A DNA stretch of 64,000 nt, taken from SIG454 sp045646365. GTDB lineage: Bacteria > Bacillota > Clostridia > Monoglobales > Monoglobaceae. The stretch covers positions 189,194 through 253,193 of the forward strand of contig JAZRKP010000075.1 in NCBI GenBank assembly GCA_045646365.1. The letters run 5' to 3'. Below the pieces are notes generated by a model, which made no database searches, was not told the origin of the DNA, and saw only the letters and a list, made by a program, of their open reading frames with translations. Below, piece after piece: positions 24,202 to 33,390 of the stretch. Both the position numbers and the translations under genes were made by a program. Each line of letters starts with the position of its first letter. The stretch's first letter is position 1.

Positions 24202-25605
24202 ATGAAAAAACAAACATTCGCACTTTATTTCGGTAACAGAGGTTTTATGCCTGCTGAACTTATTGAGGGTGCAAGAGAAGATATGGTTAAGGCGGTTACA
24301 AATGCCGGCTATGACTACATAATGATGGATAAGGATGCAACACGCTATGGTGCTGTTGAAACCCGTGATGAGGGAAGAATTTATGCTAAATGGCTCAAGG
24401 CTCACGAGGGTGAATATGATGGCGTTATTTTGTGTATGCCTATTTTTGTTGATGAAAATGGTGCAATAGCGGCTTTGGAGAATGCAGGTGTTCCGATTCT
24501 TATGCAGGCATATCCTGACGAAATCGGTAAAATGGATTTCCAGCACAGAAGAGATGCGTACTGCGGAAAATTCTCTGTAACAGATGTTTTTGAACAGTAT
24601 CAGGTTCCATACACAGTTATGACACCTCATGTTGTTCATCCTTTAACTCCTGAATTTGCACAGAATTTACACGATTTTGCAGGCGTTTGCCGTGTTGTTA
24701 ACGGTATGAAGAAGTTTACAATCGGTTGTATCGGTGCAAGAACAACAGCATTTAAAACTGTTCGTTTTGACGAAGTTACAATGCAAAGACACGGCATCAA
24801 TGTTGAAAGCTTTGACCTTTCAGAACTCTTTGAATTTGTTCGTGCTAAGGCGGATGATGATGCAAAAGTTCTTGCTAAAAAGGAAACTCTTGAAAAATAC
24901 ACAGACTTTTCAAATGTTCCTGAGGATAAGAAAATTATGCTCTCTAAAATCAGCGTTGTTATTGATGAATATATTGAAGAATATCACCTTGATGCAATCG
25001 CTCTCCGTTGCTGGAACGAAATGGAAACATATCTTCGTGTTTGCCCATGTGTGTTAATCAGTGAGCTTAACGACAGAGGAATTACGGCTTCTTGTGAAAT
25101 TGATATGTGCAGTGCTATTACAATGCGTGCATTGGCTCTTGCGACAGAAGGACCTGCGGCTTGTCTTGACTGGAACAATAACTATGGCGATGACCCGAAT
25201 AAGGTAATCCTCTTCCATTGCGGTTCAACTGCTCAGAAGCTTATGGCTGGAAGAGGTACTGTAACATCTCATAAGATGTTTGATAAGGGTGACCCAGGTA
25301 GCGGTTGGGGAACAAATGAGGGTAGAATTGGCGCATTCCCAATGACATTCTCTAACTGTAAAACTGAAAACGGAAAAATCACAATTTACTTCAGTGAGGG
25401 TAAATTTACAGAAGACAACATTGAAGATGCATTCTTTGGCTGTGGTGGTGTTGCTGAAATCGACAATCTCCAGGATAAGCTCATTAAACTTGCAAGAGGC
25501 GGATTCAAACACCATACAACAGTTGCAAATGGTCATGTTAAGGCAATTCTTGAAGAAGCATTTAAGTATTATTTAGGATACGATGTAGTAAGTATAGAGG
25601 GGTAA
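24202..25605 (+). CDS. L-fucose/L-arabinose isomerase-family protein
   Basis: A 467-residue protein of the sugar isomerase family that includes L-fucose and L-arabinose isomerases but is shorter than FucI (about 590). Features: AGYDYIMMDKDATRYGAVET and DGVILCMPIFVDENGA in the N-terminal domains; ALRCWNEMETYL with the metal Glu, CEIDMCSAITMRALALA with the second acidic ligand, and VILFHCGSTAQ with a His in the C-terminal domain. Likely interconverts an aldose and ketose that the following kinase phosphorylates. The sugar is unknown. The strong AAGGAGG start and adjacency to the PocR-AraC regulator suggest an inducible operon. It has no fucose aldolase partner here. Confidence 0.8.
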   Translation: MKKQTFALYFGNRGFMPAELIEGAREDMVKAVTNAGYDYIMMDKDATRYGAVETRDEGRIYAKWLKAHEGEYDGVILCMPIFVDENGAIAALENAGVPILMQAYPDEIGKMDFQHRRDAYCGKFSVTDVFEQYQVPYTVMTPHVVHPLTPEFAQNLHDFAGVCRVVNGMKKFTIGCIGARTTAFKTVRFDEVTMQRHGINVESFDLSELFEFVRAKADDDAKVLAKKETLEKYTDFSNVPEDKKIMLSKISVVIDEYIEEYHLDAIALRCWNEMETYLRVCPCVLISELNDRGITASCEIDMCSAITMRALALATEGPAACLDWNNNYGDDPNKVILFHCGSTAQKLMAGRGTVTSHKMFDKGDPGSGWGTNEGRIGAFPMTFSNCKTENGKITIYFSEGKFTEDNIEDAFFGCGGVAEIDNLQDKLIKLARGGFKHHTTVANGHVKAILEEAFKYYLGYDVVSIEG

Positions 25606-25608
25606 GTT

Positions 25609-27072
25609 ATGATAATTGGTGGTCTTGATGTGGGAACGACAGGCTGTAAATTAACAGCCTATGATGATAAAGGTAACTTTATTTATAATTCCTATAAGGA
25701 ATATGAAATAAACCGTAAAAGCGGCGTCCACGAAATTGACGCATCGGTTATTTTTGATGCAGTAAAGGAAGTTATCCGTGATACGGCGAAAGAGTGTGAA
25801 ATTTCTGCGATTGGTGTAACAACTTTTGGAGAAACTTTTACTGTGCTTGATGAAAATGATAATGTTTTGCTTCCGTCTATGCTTTATACTGACCCAAGAG
25901 GCGAGGAAGAAGTTAAGGAACTTTGCGAAAAGCTTGGCGAAAAGAAGATAACACATATTGCGGGGATTAAACCTCATCAGATGTATAGTCTCCCGAAAAT
26001 TATGTGGATAAAAAAGAATCTTCCTGAGGTTTACGGAAAAATCAAACACATTCTCCTTATGGAAGATTATATTGTCTATATGCTGACGGGGAATGCGGAG
26101 ATTGATATGTCTCTTGCCACAAGAACTATGGCGTTTGATGTTCGCAAAAAGGACTGGAGCGATGAAATTCTTGAGGCGGCAGGCATTGATAAGAGTTTGC
26201 TTGCAACCCCGGTTCCTGCATTTAATGTTGCAGGTGTGATAAAAGAGGTGGTTGCGAAAGAACTTGGCTTAAATGGCGAAATCAAGATAGTAAACGGTGC
26301 CCATGACCAGGTGGCATCTGCTGTTGGTGCGGGTGCTTTTGAGGTTGGAAATGCAGTTGACGGAGCGGGAACAGTTGAGTGTATAACTCCTGTTTTTGAT
26401 AAAATCCCCGAGGCTGAAGAGCATTACGAAAATGGTTACGGCGTTGTTCCATATGTTTTTGACGGCACATATGTGTGTTATGCCTTTTCTTACACAGGCG
26501 GTGCTTCACTTAAGTGGTTTAAGGATAATCTGGCAAAAGAAAAGTCGTATAGAGAACTTGACGAAAGTGTAAAAGCCGAACCGACAGGGGTTCTTGTTCT
26601 GCCTCATTTTGCAGGGGCGGCAACACCTTATATGGATATTGGCTCAAAGGCGGCTATGGTTGGTCTTACTCTTGAAACGACTGAGTCGGATATTTATAAG
26701 GCACTTATGGAAGGCGTGGCTTATGAAATTATGATAAACGCAGAGCGACTGGAGAGTTGCGGAGTTATTCCTGAAAAGCTCTATGCAACAGGCGGAGGCG
26801 CAACCTCCAAAGTATGGCTCCAGATTAAAGCTGATATACTGGGCCGTCCTATAACATCCCTTTTAGCAAAAGAGGTCGGAACTTGCGGAACCTGTATGAT
26901 GACAGGTGTTGCGATAGGCCTTTATAAGGATTTATATGAGGCAAAAGAGTATTTTGTTAAAGAGGGAGAAACCTTTGTGCCTGATGCTAAAAATGTTGAG
27001 ATATACAAGAAATATTACGAGGCGTACAGAAAAATGTATGATGCTGTTCGTCCCATAGTGGAGGAGATTTAA
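25609..27072 (+). CDS. FGGY-family carbohydrate kinase (xylulokinase-like)
   Basis: A 487-residue sugar kinase: GGLDVGTTGCKLTAYD (phosphate 1 loop), GVTTFGETFTVLD, the domain-II VNGAHDQVASAVGAGAF, and the adenosine-binding YATGGGATSKVWLQIKADILGRPI. It phosphorylates a ketose or polyol, most likely the product of the preceding isomerase (3 bp gap). Sequence similarity to xylulokinases is clear in outline, but the substrate cannot be read from it. GAGGGG precedes the ATG, and it is followed at one base by a DUF4432 gene. Confidence 0.87.
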   Translation: MIIGGLDVGTTGCKLTAYDDKGNFIYNSYKEYEINRKSGVHEIDASVIFDAVKEVIRDTAKECEISAIGVTTFGETFTVLDENDNVLLPSMLYTDPRGEEEVKELCEKLGEKKITHIAGIKPHQMYSLPKIMWIKKNLPEVYGKIKHILLMEDYIVYMLTGNAEIDMSLATRTMAFDVRKKDWSDEILEAAGIDKSLLATPVPAFNVAGVIKEVVAKELGLNGEIKIVNGAHDQVASAVGAGAFEVGNAVDGAGTVECITPVFDKIPEAEEHYENGYGVVPYVFDGTYVCYAFSYTGGASLKWFKDNLAKEKSYRELDESVKAEPTGVLVLPHFAGAATPYMDIGSKAAMVGLTLETTESDIYKALMEGVAYEIMINAERLESCGVIPEKLYATGGGATSKVWLQIKADILGRPITSLLAKEVGTCGTCMMTGVAIGLYKDLYEAKEYFVKEGETFVPDAKNVEIYKKYYEAYRKMYDAVRPIVEEI

Positions 27073-27073
27073 A

Positions 27074-28039
27074 TTGAATAAATATATTGGTCATCAGAAT
27101 CAGCTCTATGGGGTTGAAGAAATGCGTCTTACCGGCGGTAAGGCTGACGGAATGAGAATGCTTTATGTCCGAAACGGAAAAGGCCTTGAATTCTGGATTT
27201 CTCTTGACAGATGCGGAGATATTTCAAGACTGTCTGTAAAAGGCGATAATTTTGGCTATTTTGCGCCGTGTGGATATGTGTCACCTAAGTTCTATGATAA
27301 CAAAGGGGTTGGCTTTTTAAAGTCATTTACGGCGGGATTTTTCACTACCTGTGGTCTTACTGCGGTTGGAAGTCCTTGTACGGACAACGGTGAGGAGCTT
27401 CCGCTCCACGGCACAGCTTCGCATATCCCCTGTGAAAGCTTTGGGTATTGGATAAAAAATAACGAAATCCATATCAAACTTGTTGTAAGAGACGCATCTA
27501 TTTTCTCTTATCAGCTCCTTATGGAGAGGGAATATATTGTATCTCTTGACGAAAACAAGATAAGCTTAAAGGACGAAATTAAGAATATCGGCTCCTGCGA
27601 TGCACCGTTGGAAGTGCTTTATCACTGCAATATGGGCTATCCGCTTTTGAGCGAGAAGTCGGAAATTTCTATTCCTGCAACGGCAGTTATCCCGAGAAAT
27701 GAACACGCAAAAAGTGGTATTGATACTTGCCTTGAGGCGATTGCGCCTGAAAAAGGGTATGAGGAAATGTGTTATTACCACGAAATGAGTGGTGTTGCAA
27801 AGGTTTCGATTTATAATCCTGATATAAAAAAGGGAGTCGAAATGACCTATGATACAAAAGAACTCCCTTGTTTCACACAGTGGAAAATGATGGGTGAGTA
27901 TGATTATGTTATGGGGCTTGAACCTGGTAATTGTTATCCCGACGGCAGAGATGTTATGAGGGAGAAAGGAATGCTTGAAATTTTAAAGCCTGACCAAACG
28001 AAAGTTCATAACCTGACTTTTGAAATAATAGAGAAATAA
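27074..28039 (+). CDS. DUF4432 / aldose 1-epimerase-family protein
   Basis: A 321-residue beta-sandwich protein of the galactose mutarotase superfamily (DUF4432 group). Characteristic stretches: EFWISLDRCGDISRLSVKG, FAPCGYVSPKFYD, GEELPLHGTASHIPCE with the His usually in the active site, and the final region with MGLEPGNCYPDGR. Probably converts sugar anomers for the isomerase in the same operon. The start is TTG at 27074 with GGAGGAG nine bases upstream, overlapping no kinase codons except spacing of one base. A terminator follows at 28045. Confidence 0.82.
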   Translation: MNKYIGHQNQLYGVEEMRLTGGKADGMRMLYVRNGKGLEFWISLDRCGDISRLSVKGDNFGYFAPCGYVSPKFYDNKGVGFLKSFTAGFFTTCGLTAVGSPCTDNGEELPLHGTASHIPCESFGYWIKNNEIHIKLVVRDASIFSYQLLMEREYIVSLDENKISLKDEIKNIGSCDAPLEVLYHCNMGYPLLSEKSEISIPATAVIPRNEHAKSGIDTCLEAIAPEKGYEEMCYYHEMSGVAKVSIYNPDIKKGVEMTYDTKELPCFTQWKMMGEYDYVMGLEPGNCYPDGRDVMREKGMLEILKPDQTKVHNLTFEIIEK

Positions 28040-28044
28040 AATAT

Positions 28045-28080
28045 AAAACCGTCAAGGAATTTCCTTGGCGGTTTTAGTTT
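28045..28080. terminator. bidirectional terminator
   Basis: A 14-bp stem with one G-T pair, AAAACCGTCAAGGA (28045-28058) with 28062-28075, loop ATT, and T-rich ends on both strands. It is shared by the DUF4432 gene and the converging symporter gene. Confidence 0.85.
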
Positions 28081-28081
28081 T

Positions 28082-29437
28082 TTATATTTTAGCAATACCA
28101 AGTGCATCAAGAACTGATGAAATAAGAATCAAAACGATGCAGATAGGTGCAAGATATTTAATAACAAATGTGAAAAGCTTTTCACGCTTGAATTTTGCAG
28201 ATAACTCAATTTCTTCAACGATAGCCTTTGGCTTGATGATATAACCAACAAATATACAGGTGAAGAATGCAACAATCGGCATCATAACACTGTTGCTGAT
28301 AAAGTCAAAGAAATCAAGGAAAGACATTCCGATAATTGTTACACCGCTTAAAACCCCGTATCCTAATGCAGATGGAACACCTAAAACTGCAGAGAGGAGA
28401 AACACCACAAAACAAGCGGTTTTTCGTCCTATTTTAAGCTTATCGCAGAATATGGAAACAACGGTCTCCATAAGAGAGATAGACGATGTTAAAGCTGCAA
28501 AAAGTACAAGAATGAAGAAAAGAATACCAATTATCTGTCCGCCGAACATTGTTTCAAAAATCTGCGGAAGAACATTAAACATAAGTCCGGCACCTTTCCC
28601 CAGCGCCTCAGGGTCACCGTTATTGAAAACATAAGCCGCAGGAACAACCATAAGACCTGCAATAAAGGCGATTCCTGTGTCGAAAAGCTCAATCTGGCTT
28701 ACAGAGGACTCAAGATTAACATCTTTTTTCATATATGAACCGTATGTAATCATAATACCCATTGCGAGAGACATTGAATAAAAGAGCTGTCCCATTGCTG
28801 CAAGGACGGTATTGGCTGAAAACTTGCTGAAATCGGGAGTAATATAATAAAGAACCCCTTTTAATGCGCCGGGCATACACATTGAGTATATGGCGATAAA
28901 CAGCGAGAGAACAATCAAAACCGGCATCATAATTTTACTTACATTTTCAATACCCTTTTCAACACCGAAAAGAACTATCAGTGCAGTAACGCCAAGATAA
29001 AGCAAGAACCAACCGATAGGCTCAGCTGAGCCGATAAAATCAACAAAGAAATCCCCGTTTGCTGCGACAAGTCCGTTCCCTGTCACAAATGTAACAAGAT
29101 ATTTAGAAACCCAACCACCGATAACTGAATAGTAAGGAAGAATAATAATCGGAACAAGGGCTGCGATATATCCGATAAATGCAAATTTACTGTTAAGTGA
29201 TTTAAATGCACCGATTGCGCTTAACTTTGTTTTTCTTCCAAGTGAAATTTCGGCAGTCATTAAAGCAAACCCAAATGTAACCGCCAGTAATAAATAAACA
29301 AGAAGGAAAATACCACCGCCGTATTTTGCGGCAAGATACGGGAACCTCCAAATGTTTCCAAGTCCAACGGCAGAACCTGCTGCGGCTAAAACAAAGCCCA
29401 GCTTGCCGGTGAAACTGCTTCTGTTTTTGTTCTCCAT
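28082..29437 (-). CDS. sodium-dependent SNF-family transporter
   Basis: A 451-residue membrane protein of the neurotransmitter:sodium symporter (LeuT) family, about eleven membrane helices. The TM1 signature AAAGSAVGLGNIWRFPYLAAKYGGG (Na+ and substrate site) and YYSVIGGW are visible. Bacterial members mostly import amino acids such as tryptophan, tyrosine, leucine or alanine; the substrate is not evident. It starts at ATG with GGAGG upstream, is monocistronic, and is unlikely to serve the neighbouring sugar operon. Confidence 0.9.
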   Translation of the reverse strand: MENKNRSSFTGKLGFVLAAAGSAVGLGNIWRFPYLAAKYGGGIFLLVYLLLAVTFGFALMTAEISLGRKTKLSAIGAFKSLNSKFAFIGYIAALVPIIILPYYSVIGGWVSKYLVTFVTGNGLVAANGDFFVDFIGSAEPIGWFLLYLGVTALIVLFGVEKGIENVSKIMMPVLIVLSLFIAIYSMCMPGALKGVLYYITPDFSKFSANTVLAAMGQLFYSMSLAMGIMITYGSYMKKDVNLESSVSQIELFDTGIAFIAGLMVVPAAYVFNNGDPEALGKGAGLMFNVLPQIFETMFGGQIIGILFFILVLFAALTSSISLMETVVSIFCDKLKIGRKTACFVVFLLSAVLGVPSALGYGVLSGVTIIGMSFLDFFDFISNSVMMPIVAFFTCIFVGYIIKPKAIVEEIELSAKFKREKLFTFVIKYLAPICIVLILISSVLDALGIAKI

Positions 29438-29592
29438 AACAAACCTCCAAATAGTAAATATATGATATTATAACATAACTTTTATTTTTTGTCCATAGGC
29501 AATGGCGAAATATATCATATTATGAAATATGTGCATAATTAAAAGAAGTTTGGAATATAATCTTTTATATAAAGACAAAGGAGGATGACGGT

Positions 29593-29862
29593 ATGACAGA
29601 GGCGTTAAGCTTAGGGTTTTTGCAGAAATTTATTAAGGTGAAGAGTGACGAAAATAAAGAAGCGGAATATGAACTCAAACAATTATATGAGCAAAGAAGC
29701 CGTATCAGAGATGAACTTGAAATTTCAATGGAAAATTATAACCATGTAACAGAGCAAGGGCTTATGGACTTTTATATCTATAAAATAAGAGCGCAGCAGG
29801 TATTGGAGCAATATCTTATAAGGGAAATAAGACGACTTGAGAGCGAGAATAAGACGGCATAA
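29593..29862 (+). CDS. DUF2508-like small protein
   Basis: An 89-residue, mostly alpha-helical, charged protein with no signal or membrane segment. The pattern of LKQLYEQRSRIRDELEISMENYNHVT, then LMDFYIYKIRAQQVLEQYLIREIRRLE recalls DUF2508 (YaaL) proteins, which in clostridia often lie near sporulation genes; here the neighbours are unrelated. Strong AAGGAGG before the ATG and a good terminator just after support that it is expressed. The family call is by eye and moderate. Confidence 0.6.
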   Translation: MTEALSLGFLQKFIKVKSDENKEAEYELKQLYEQRSRIRDELEISMENYNHVTEQGLMDFYIYKIRAQQVLEQYLIREIRRLESENKTA

Positions 29863-29887
29863 AAAAAGGCGGAAAACCGCCTTTTTT
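29862..29887. terminator. bidirectional terminator
   Basis: GGCGG/CCGCC with extended A and T arms (29862-29872 with 29877-29887), loop AAAA. It directly follows the DUF2508-like stop and serves the converging TSCPD gene. Confidence 0.9.
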
Positions 29888-30140
29888 ACATATTTTCTTT
29901 TGCTTTAATAAGTGCTTTTGCAAGCTGGTCAGGACAAGATGTTCCACGACCGTTACAGTTGATATTTTTAAGTCGGGTTATAACCTCGTCAATGTTCATC
30001 CCTTCGCAAAGAGCGGCAACGCCTTGTGTATTACCGCTGCAACCCATAACAAAGCGAACATTGGAAACGATATTGTTTTCGATATCAAAGGTAATCTCCC
30101 TTGAGCAAACACCTGATGTTTTATATGAAAAACTTGCCAT
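29886..30140 (-). CDS. TSCPD domain protein (TIGR03905 type)
   Basis: An 84-residue single-domain protein carrying the TSCPD motif, GTSCPDQLAKAL, known from the C-terminus of some ribonucleotide reductases. Other family marks: YKTSGVCSREITFDIE and FVMGCSGNTQGVAAL with two further cysteines. It may bind metal through its cysteines; its role is unknown. Two codons after HU's terminator (AAGGAG before the ATG), same strand as HU. Confidence 0.85.
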   Translation of the reverse strand: MASFSYKTSGVCSREITFDIENNIVSNVRFVMGCSGNTQGVAALCEGMNIDEVITRLKNINCNGRGTSCPDQLAKALIKAKENM

Positions 30141-30164
30141 AATAACTCCTTAAAATAAAAAATA

Positions 30165-30186
30165 AGGACGCCCTTTGAGGCGTCCT
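30165..30186 (-). terminator. terminator after HU gene
   Basis: An 8-bp stem AGGACGCC (30165-30172) with GGCGTCCT (30179-30186); on the minus strand it is followed by TTATTTTTTATTTT. Lies between hup and the TSCPD gene. Confidence 0.8.
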
Positions 30187-30201
30187 CCAATAAGGTCATA
30201 A

Positions 30202-30474
30202 TTAGTTGATCTTATCTTTAAGTGCTCTGCCAGCCTTGAATGCAGGAACCTTAGCAGCAGCGATCTTCATTTCAGCGCCTGTCTGAGGATTTCTACCTGT
30301 TCTAGCAGCTCTTTCTCTAACTTCGAATGTACCGAAGCCAACTAACTGAACCTTGTCACCCTTAACGAGAGCACCTTCAACAGCGCCCATAAAAGCCTTA
30401 AGTGCAGCTTCAGCATCTTTCTTAGAAAGACCAGCGTTTTCAGCCATAACTGAAATCAATTCTTGTTTGTTCAT
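30202..30474 (-). CDS. hup: HU-family DNA-binding protein
   Basis: A 90-residue histone-like nucleoid protein that bends DNA as a dimer. MNKQELISVMAENAGLSKKDAEAAL, VQLVGFGTFEVRERAARTGRNPQTG (beta arm with the intercalating Pro region) and the AFKAGRALKD ending are all standard. The start is the second of two ATGs (30474), nine bases from AAGGAG; the first (30480) is too close to it. An AT-rich gap of about 210 bp follows to ftsK and would hold its promoter. Confidence 0.95.
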   Translation of the reverse strand: MNKQELISVMAENAGLSKKDAEAALKAFMGAVEGALVKGDKVQLVGFGTFEVRERAARTGRNPQTGAEMKIAAAKVPAFKAGRALKDKIN

Positions 30475-30684
30475 TTTCATTCTCTCCTTTATTGTAAATT
30501 TAATTGTATTTCCTAACAATTACATATATTCTACACTATTTTCGACGAAATTTCCATAGTTTTAAGCGTTTTTTTAAAAGATTGTTAAATTTATACAAAA
30601 TATAAAACTTTGTATTGTTTGTTTTTAACAACTAAATATAGCTAAAACGGTGGTTTTTTGAAGAAAACAGTCGCTTAGCGAGGG

Positions 30685-33375
30685 TTATTCTCCCTCGTTC
30701 ATCAGCATTTCATTGAACTCCTGGCGTGTCATAAGCACCTGTCGGGGCTTTGTTCCCTCGTAAGGGCCAATGATATTAAGCTCTTCCATACGGTCAACAA
30801 GCCGAGCGGCTCTCTGATAACCGATTTTGAATTTTCTCTGGAACATTGCAACAGACGCCTGACCTGAGTCAATAACCATTTCGACTGCCTTAATAAACAA
30901 ATCGTCCCTTTCGTCGGAAACAGGCATATCATCGGAAACTGTTGCAGTCTCTTCAGGCTCTCGTTCAATCTGTTCAATAATTGACTCATCGTATTCAGCT
31001 TCATACTGGTTTTTAATATAGTCAATTATCTGCTCAATTTCACCGTCGGACAGGAAGTTGCCCTGTATTCTTGTTGGCTTTGAAGCACCGCGTGGGAAAT
31101 AGAGCATATCACCTTTACCTAAAAGCTTGTCCGCTCCAGCAGCATCAATGATTGTTCGGCTGTCCGTCTGTGAGGAAACTGCAAAGGCAATTCTCGACGG
31201 GATATTCGCCTTGATTACGCCTGTTATAACATCAACGGACGGTCTCTGTGTTGCGATAACAAGATACATACCTGCGGCTCTTGCCAGGGCAGCGAGCGAG
31301 TTGATTGAGGATTCAACCTCGCTTCTTGCGGCAATCATAAGGTCGGCAAGCTCGTCAATAATAATAACGATTTCAGGCATCTTCATTTCAGGAGTACCGT
31401 TTTCCTCCATAAGCTTGTTGTAGCCACCGATATTTCTGACTTTATTGTTTTTAAGCTCTGTGTAGCGGCGTTTCATTTCAACAACTGCCCAGTTAAGAGC
31501 CCCGGCGGCGTGTTTCGGATTGGTTACGACGGGGATTAAAAGGTGTGGAATACCGTTATAAACCCCAAGTTCAACCATTTTCGGGTCAACCATAATAAGT
31601 TTAACCTCGTCAGGCTTTGCTTTGTATAAAATGCTGGCAATGAGAGAGTTAATACAAACACTCTTACCGGAGCCGGTTGCACCAGCTATAAGGATATGCG
31701 GGAACTGAGCAATATCAGCGATAACTGTTGAACCGCTTATGTCCTTACCAAGAGCAAAGGCAGTTTTAGATTTGAAGTTTTTAAATTCGTCTGTGTCAAG
31801 CACCTCGCGGATATGCACTGCGGCAGGATTCTCGTTGGGAATTTCAATTCCTACTGCGGATTTGCCGGGGATAGGAGCTTCAATTCGCACACCTGTTGCG
31901 GCAAGACTTAATGCAATATCGTTGGCAAGGTTTGTGATTTTTGAAACCTTAACACCAAGGCCTGGCTGAAGTTCAAAGCGTGTAACAGACGGACCTTGTG
32001 TTATATTGAGAATTTTAGCGTCAACATGGAAACTTTTAAGCGTCTCTAAGAGTCTGTTTGCCTTTTCCTCAAGCTCGTTTTTAACTGCGGATTTATTCTG
32101 TGTTTTTGCCTGTCCTTTATTGAGTAAGGAAAGAGGCGGTATTTTGTAGTTTATAAGTCGGGTATCTTCCATTGATTTAGAGGCGAGATTGTCGATTTGA
32201 TGCGTTGCCTCAACAATTTCACCCTTTTGGATTCTCTGACCTGCCTCAACCGCACGGTCAAGAGGAACACCACGGTCGATAGCCTCCTGAGTTGCAGGGT
32301 CAAGTTTTTCTTCCATACTTTCGAGTGTAGGCGGTTCAAAATCACCGTCATCCTCTTTAAAGTTTCCGTCCTTGTCGGGAAGAGGAGTATGTATTCCCTG
32401 CATATTATCTGGTTCAGGGATAACTGCCGTTGCAGACCGTGTTTCGGGTTTCACGGGAGTAATAACACCTGTTGTAACATCTTTCGGGTGGAAAGGTGCA
32501 TCAGGACGAAGAGAAGGTTCTTCGGGAGTTTCGTCAGGATATTCGTTAAGCTGAGGGAATTCGTCCTCGGTCAAAATGAATGCAGTTGCATTCTCAAAAT
32601 CATCGGGAAGAGACTCAGCTTTTTTTGCTTTTTTCGGAACAAGGTCGTCATCTGAAATATTCAGATTAGCTTTAAGCGGGACAAGGTTATCCTCATCGTC
32701 TGTTTGTCTTGCTTCTCGTTCAGCTTCTCGTTCAGCTTCTCGTTCAGCTCGGCGTGCCTCGTGATGTTCCTTTGCGGCTTTTGATATATCCTTGGATTTG
32801 GCTGAAACTTTAACGCCAAGCGCTCTGCAGAGTTTTCCAAGAGATACTCCTGTTAAGATAAGGAATAAAATCAAAAGTGCGGCAACGGAGAAAATCCATA
32901 AACCGATTTTACCGATAAGACTGCAAAGAAGAACACAAATTCCGCCACCCAGTATTCCACCGCCAACCCCTGCATTGCCACGGGAGTAAAGAGTCATAAT
33001 ATTAAATGATGCGACGGTTGTTTGGTTATCAATGAGCGCAAAAAGGATAGAGGTGAATAATGTCAGTGAAATGAAAAGCCACGGCTTGTAGCTTTGTGTT
33101 TTTTCACGCTTGTCAATAAATAAATTCAAGCCAATCCACATAATGAAAAGAGATGTGATTGGTGCACCATTCCCTAAAAAGCCAGTCAGGAGTGTTCTTA
33201 TAAATTCCCCGACAATTCCCATAGTGTCGAAAAGGAAAGTCAAGCCGATAAACAGACCGACTGCCATAAGGCATATGCCTTTCACTTCATTGGAAAGGAT
33301 TTTGCCTGCATCTTGCTTTTTGGTTGTTTTCCCTTTAGTGGTTTTTCTTGTAATTTTTCTCTTTTTGTTAGCCAT
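30685..33375 (-). CDS. ftsK: DNA translocase FtsK/SpoIIIE
   Basis: An 896-residue septal DNA pump that moves chromosomes through division or sporulation septa. Four N-terminal membrane helices (about 30-185) precede a long acidic, Glu/Arg-rich linker with a tandem AERE repeat (32712-32750), the alpha/beta domain, the motor domain with Walker A GATGSGKS near residue 563 and Walker B VIIIDELADLM, and the C-terminal gamma winged helix (QASVAMFQRKFKIGYQRAARLVD) that reads polar DNA motifs. The start is ATG at 33375 after AAGGGA. It is 15 bp downstream of uppP and likely shares its transcript. Confidence 0.95.
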   Translation of the reverse strand: MANKKRKITRKTTKGKTTKKQDAGKILSNEVKGICLMAVGLFIGLTFLFDTMGIVGEFIRTLLTGFLGNGAPITSLFIMWIGLNLFIDKREKTQSYKPWLFISLTLFTSILFALIDNQTTVASFNIMTLYSRGNAGVGGGILGGGICVLLCSLIGKIGLWIFSVAALLILFLILTGVSLGKLCRALGVKVSAKSKDISKAAKEHHEARRAEREAEREAEREARQTDDEDNLVPLKANLNISDDDLVPKKAKKAESLPDDFENATAFILTEDEFPQLNEYPDETPEEPSLRPDAPFHPKDVTTGVITPVKPETRSATAVIPEPDNMQGIHTPLPDKDGNFKEDDGDFEPPTLESMEEKLDPATQEAIDRGVPLDRAVEAGQRIQKGEIVEATHQIDNLASKSMEDTRLINYKIPPLSLLNKGQAKTQNKSAVKNELEEKANRLLETLKSFHVDAKILNITQGPSVTRFELQPGLGVKVSKITNLANDIALSLAATGVRIEAPIPGKSAVGIEIPNENPAAVHIREVLDTDEFKNFKSKTAFALGKDISGSTVIADIAQFPHILIAGATGSGKSVCINSLIASILYKAKPDEVKLIMVDPKMVELGVYNGIPHLLIPVVTNPKHAAGALNWAVVEMKRRYTELKNNKVRNIGGYNKLMEENGTPEMKMPEIVIIIDELADLMIAARSEVESSINSLAALARAAGMYLVIATQRPSVDVITGVIKANIPSRIAFAVSSQTDSRTIIDAAGADKLLGKGDMLYFPRGASKPTRIQGNFLSDGEIEQIIDYIKNQYEAEYDESIIEQIEREPEETATVSDDMPVSDERDDLFIKAVEMVIDSGQASVAMFQRKFKIGYQRAARLVDRMEELNIIGPYEGTKPRQVLMTRQEFNEMLMNEGE

Positions 33376-33390
33376 ATTGTTTCCCTTCAA

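Noticed and set aside
32151..32655. Long frames opposite to the ftsK linker
   Set aside because: The biased Glu/Arg codons of the ftsK linker leave the other strand open by chance; no start signals were found.
32712..32750. Short tandem repeat in ftsK
   Set aside because: It encodes an AERE repeat in the disordered linker, a usual low-complexity expansion of FtsK; no further meaning is supported.
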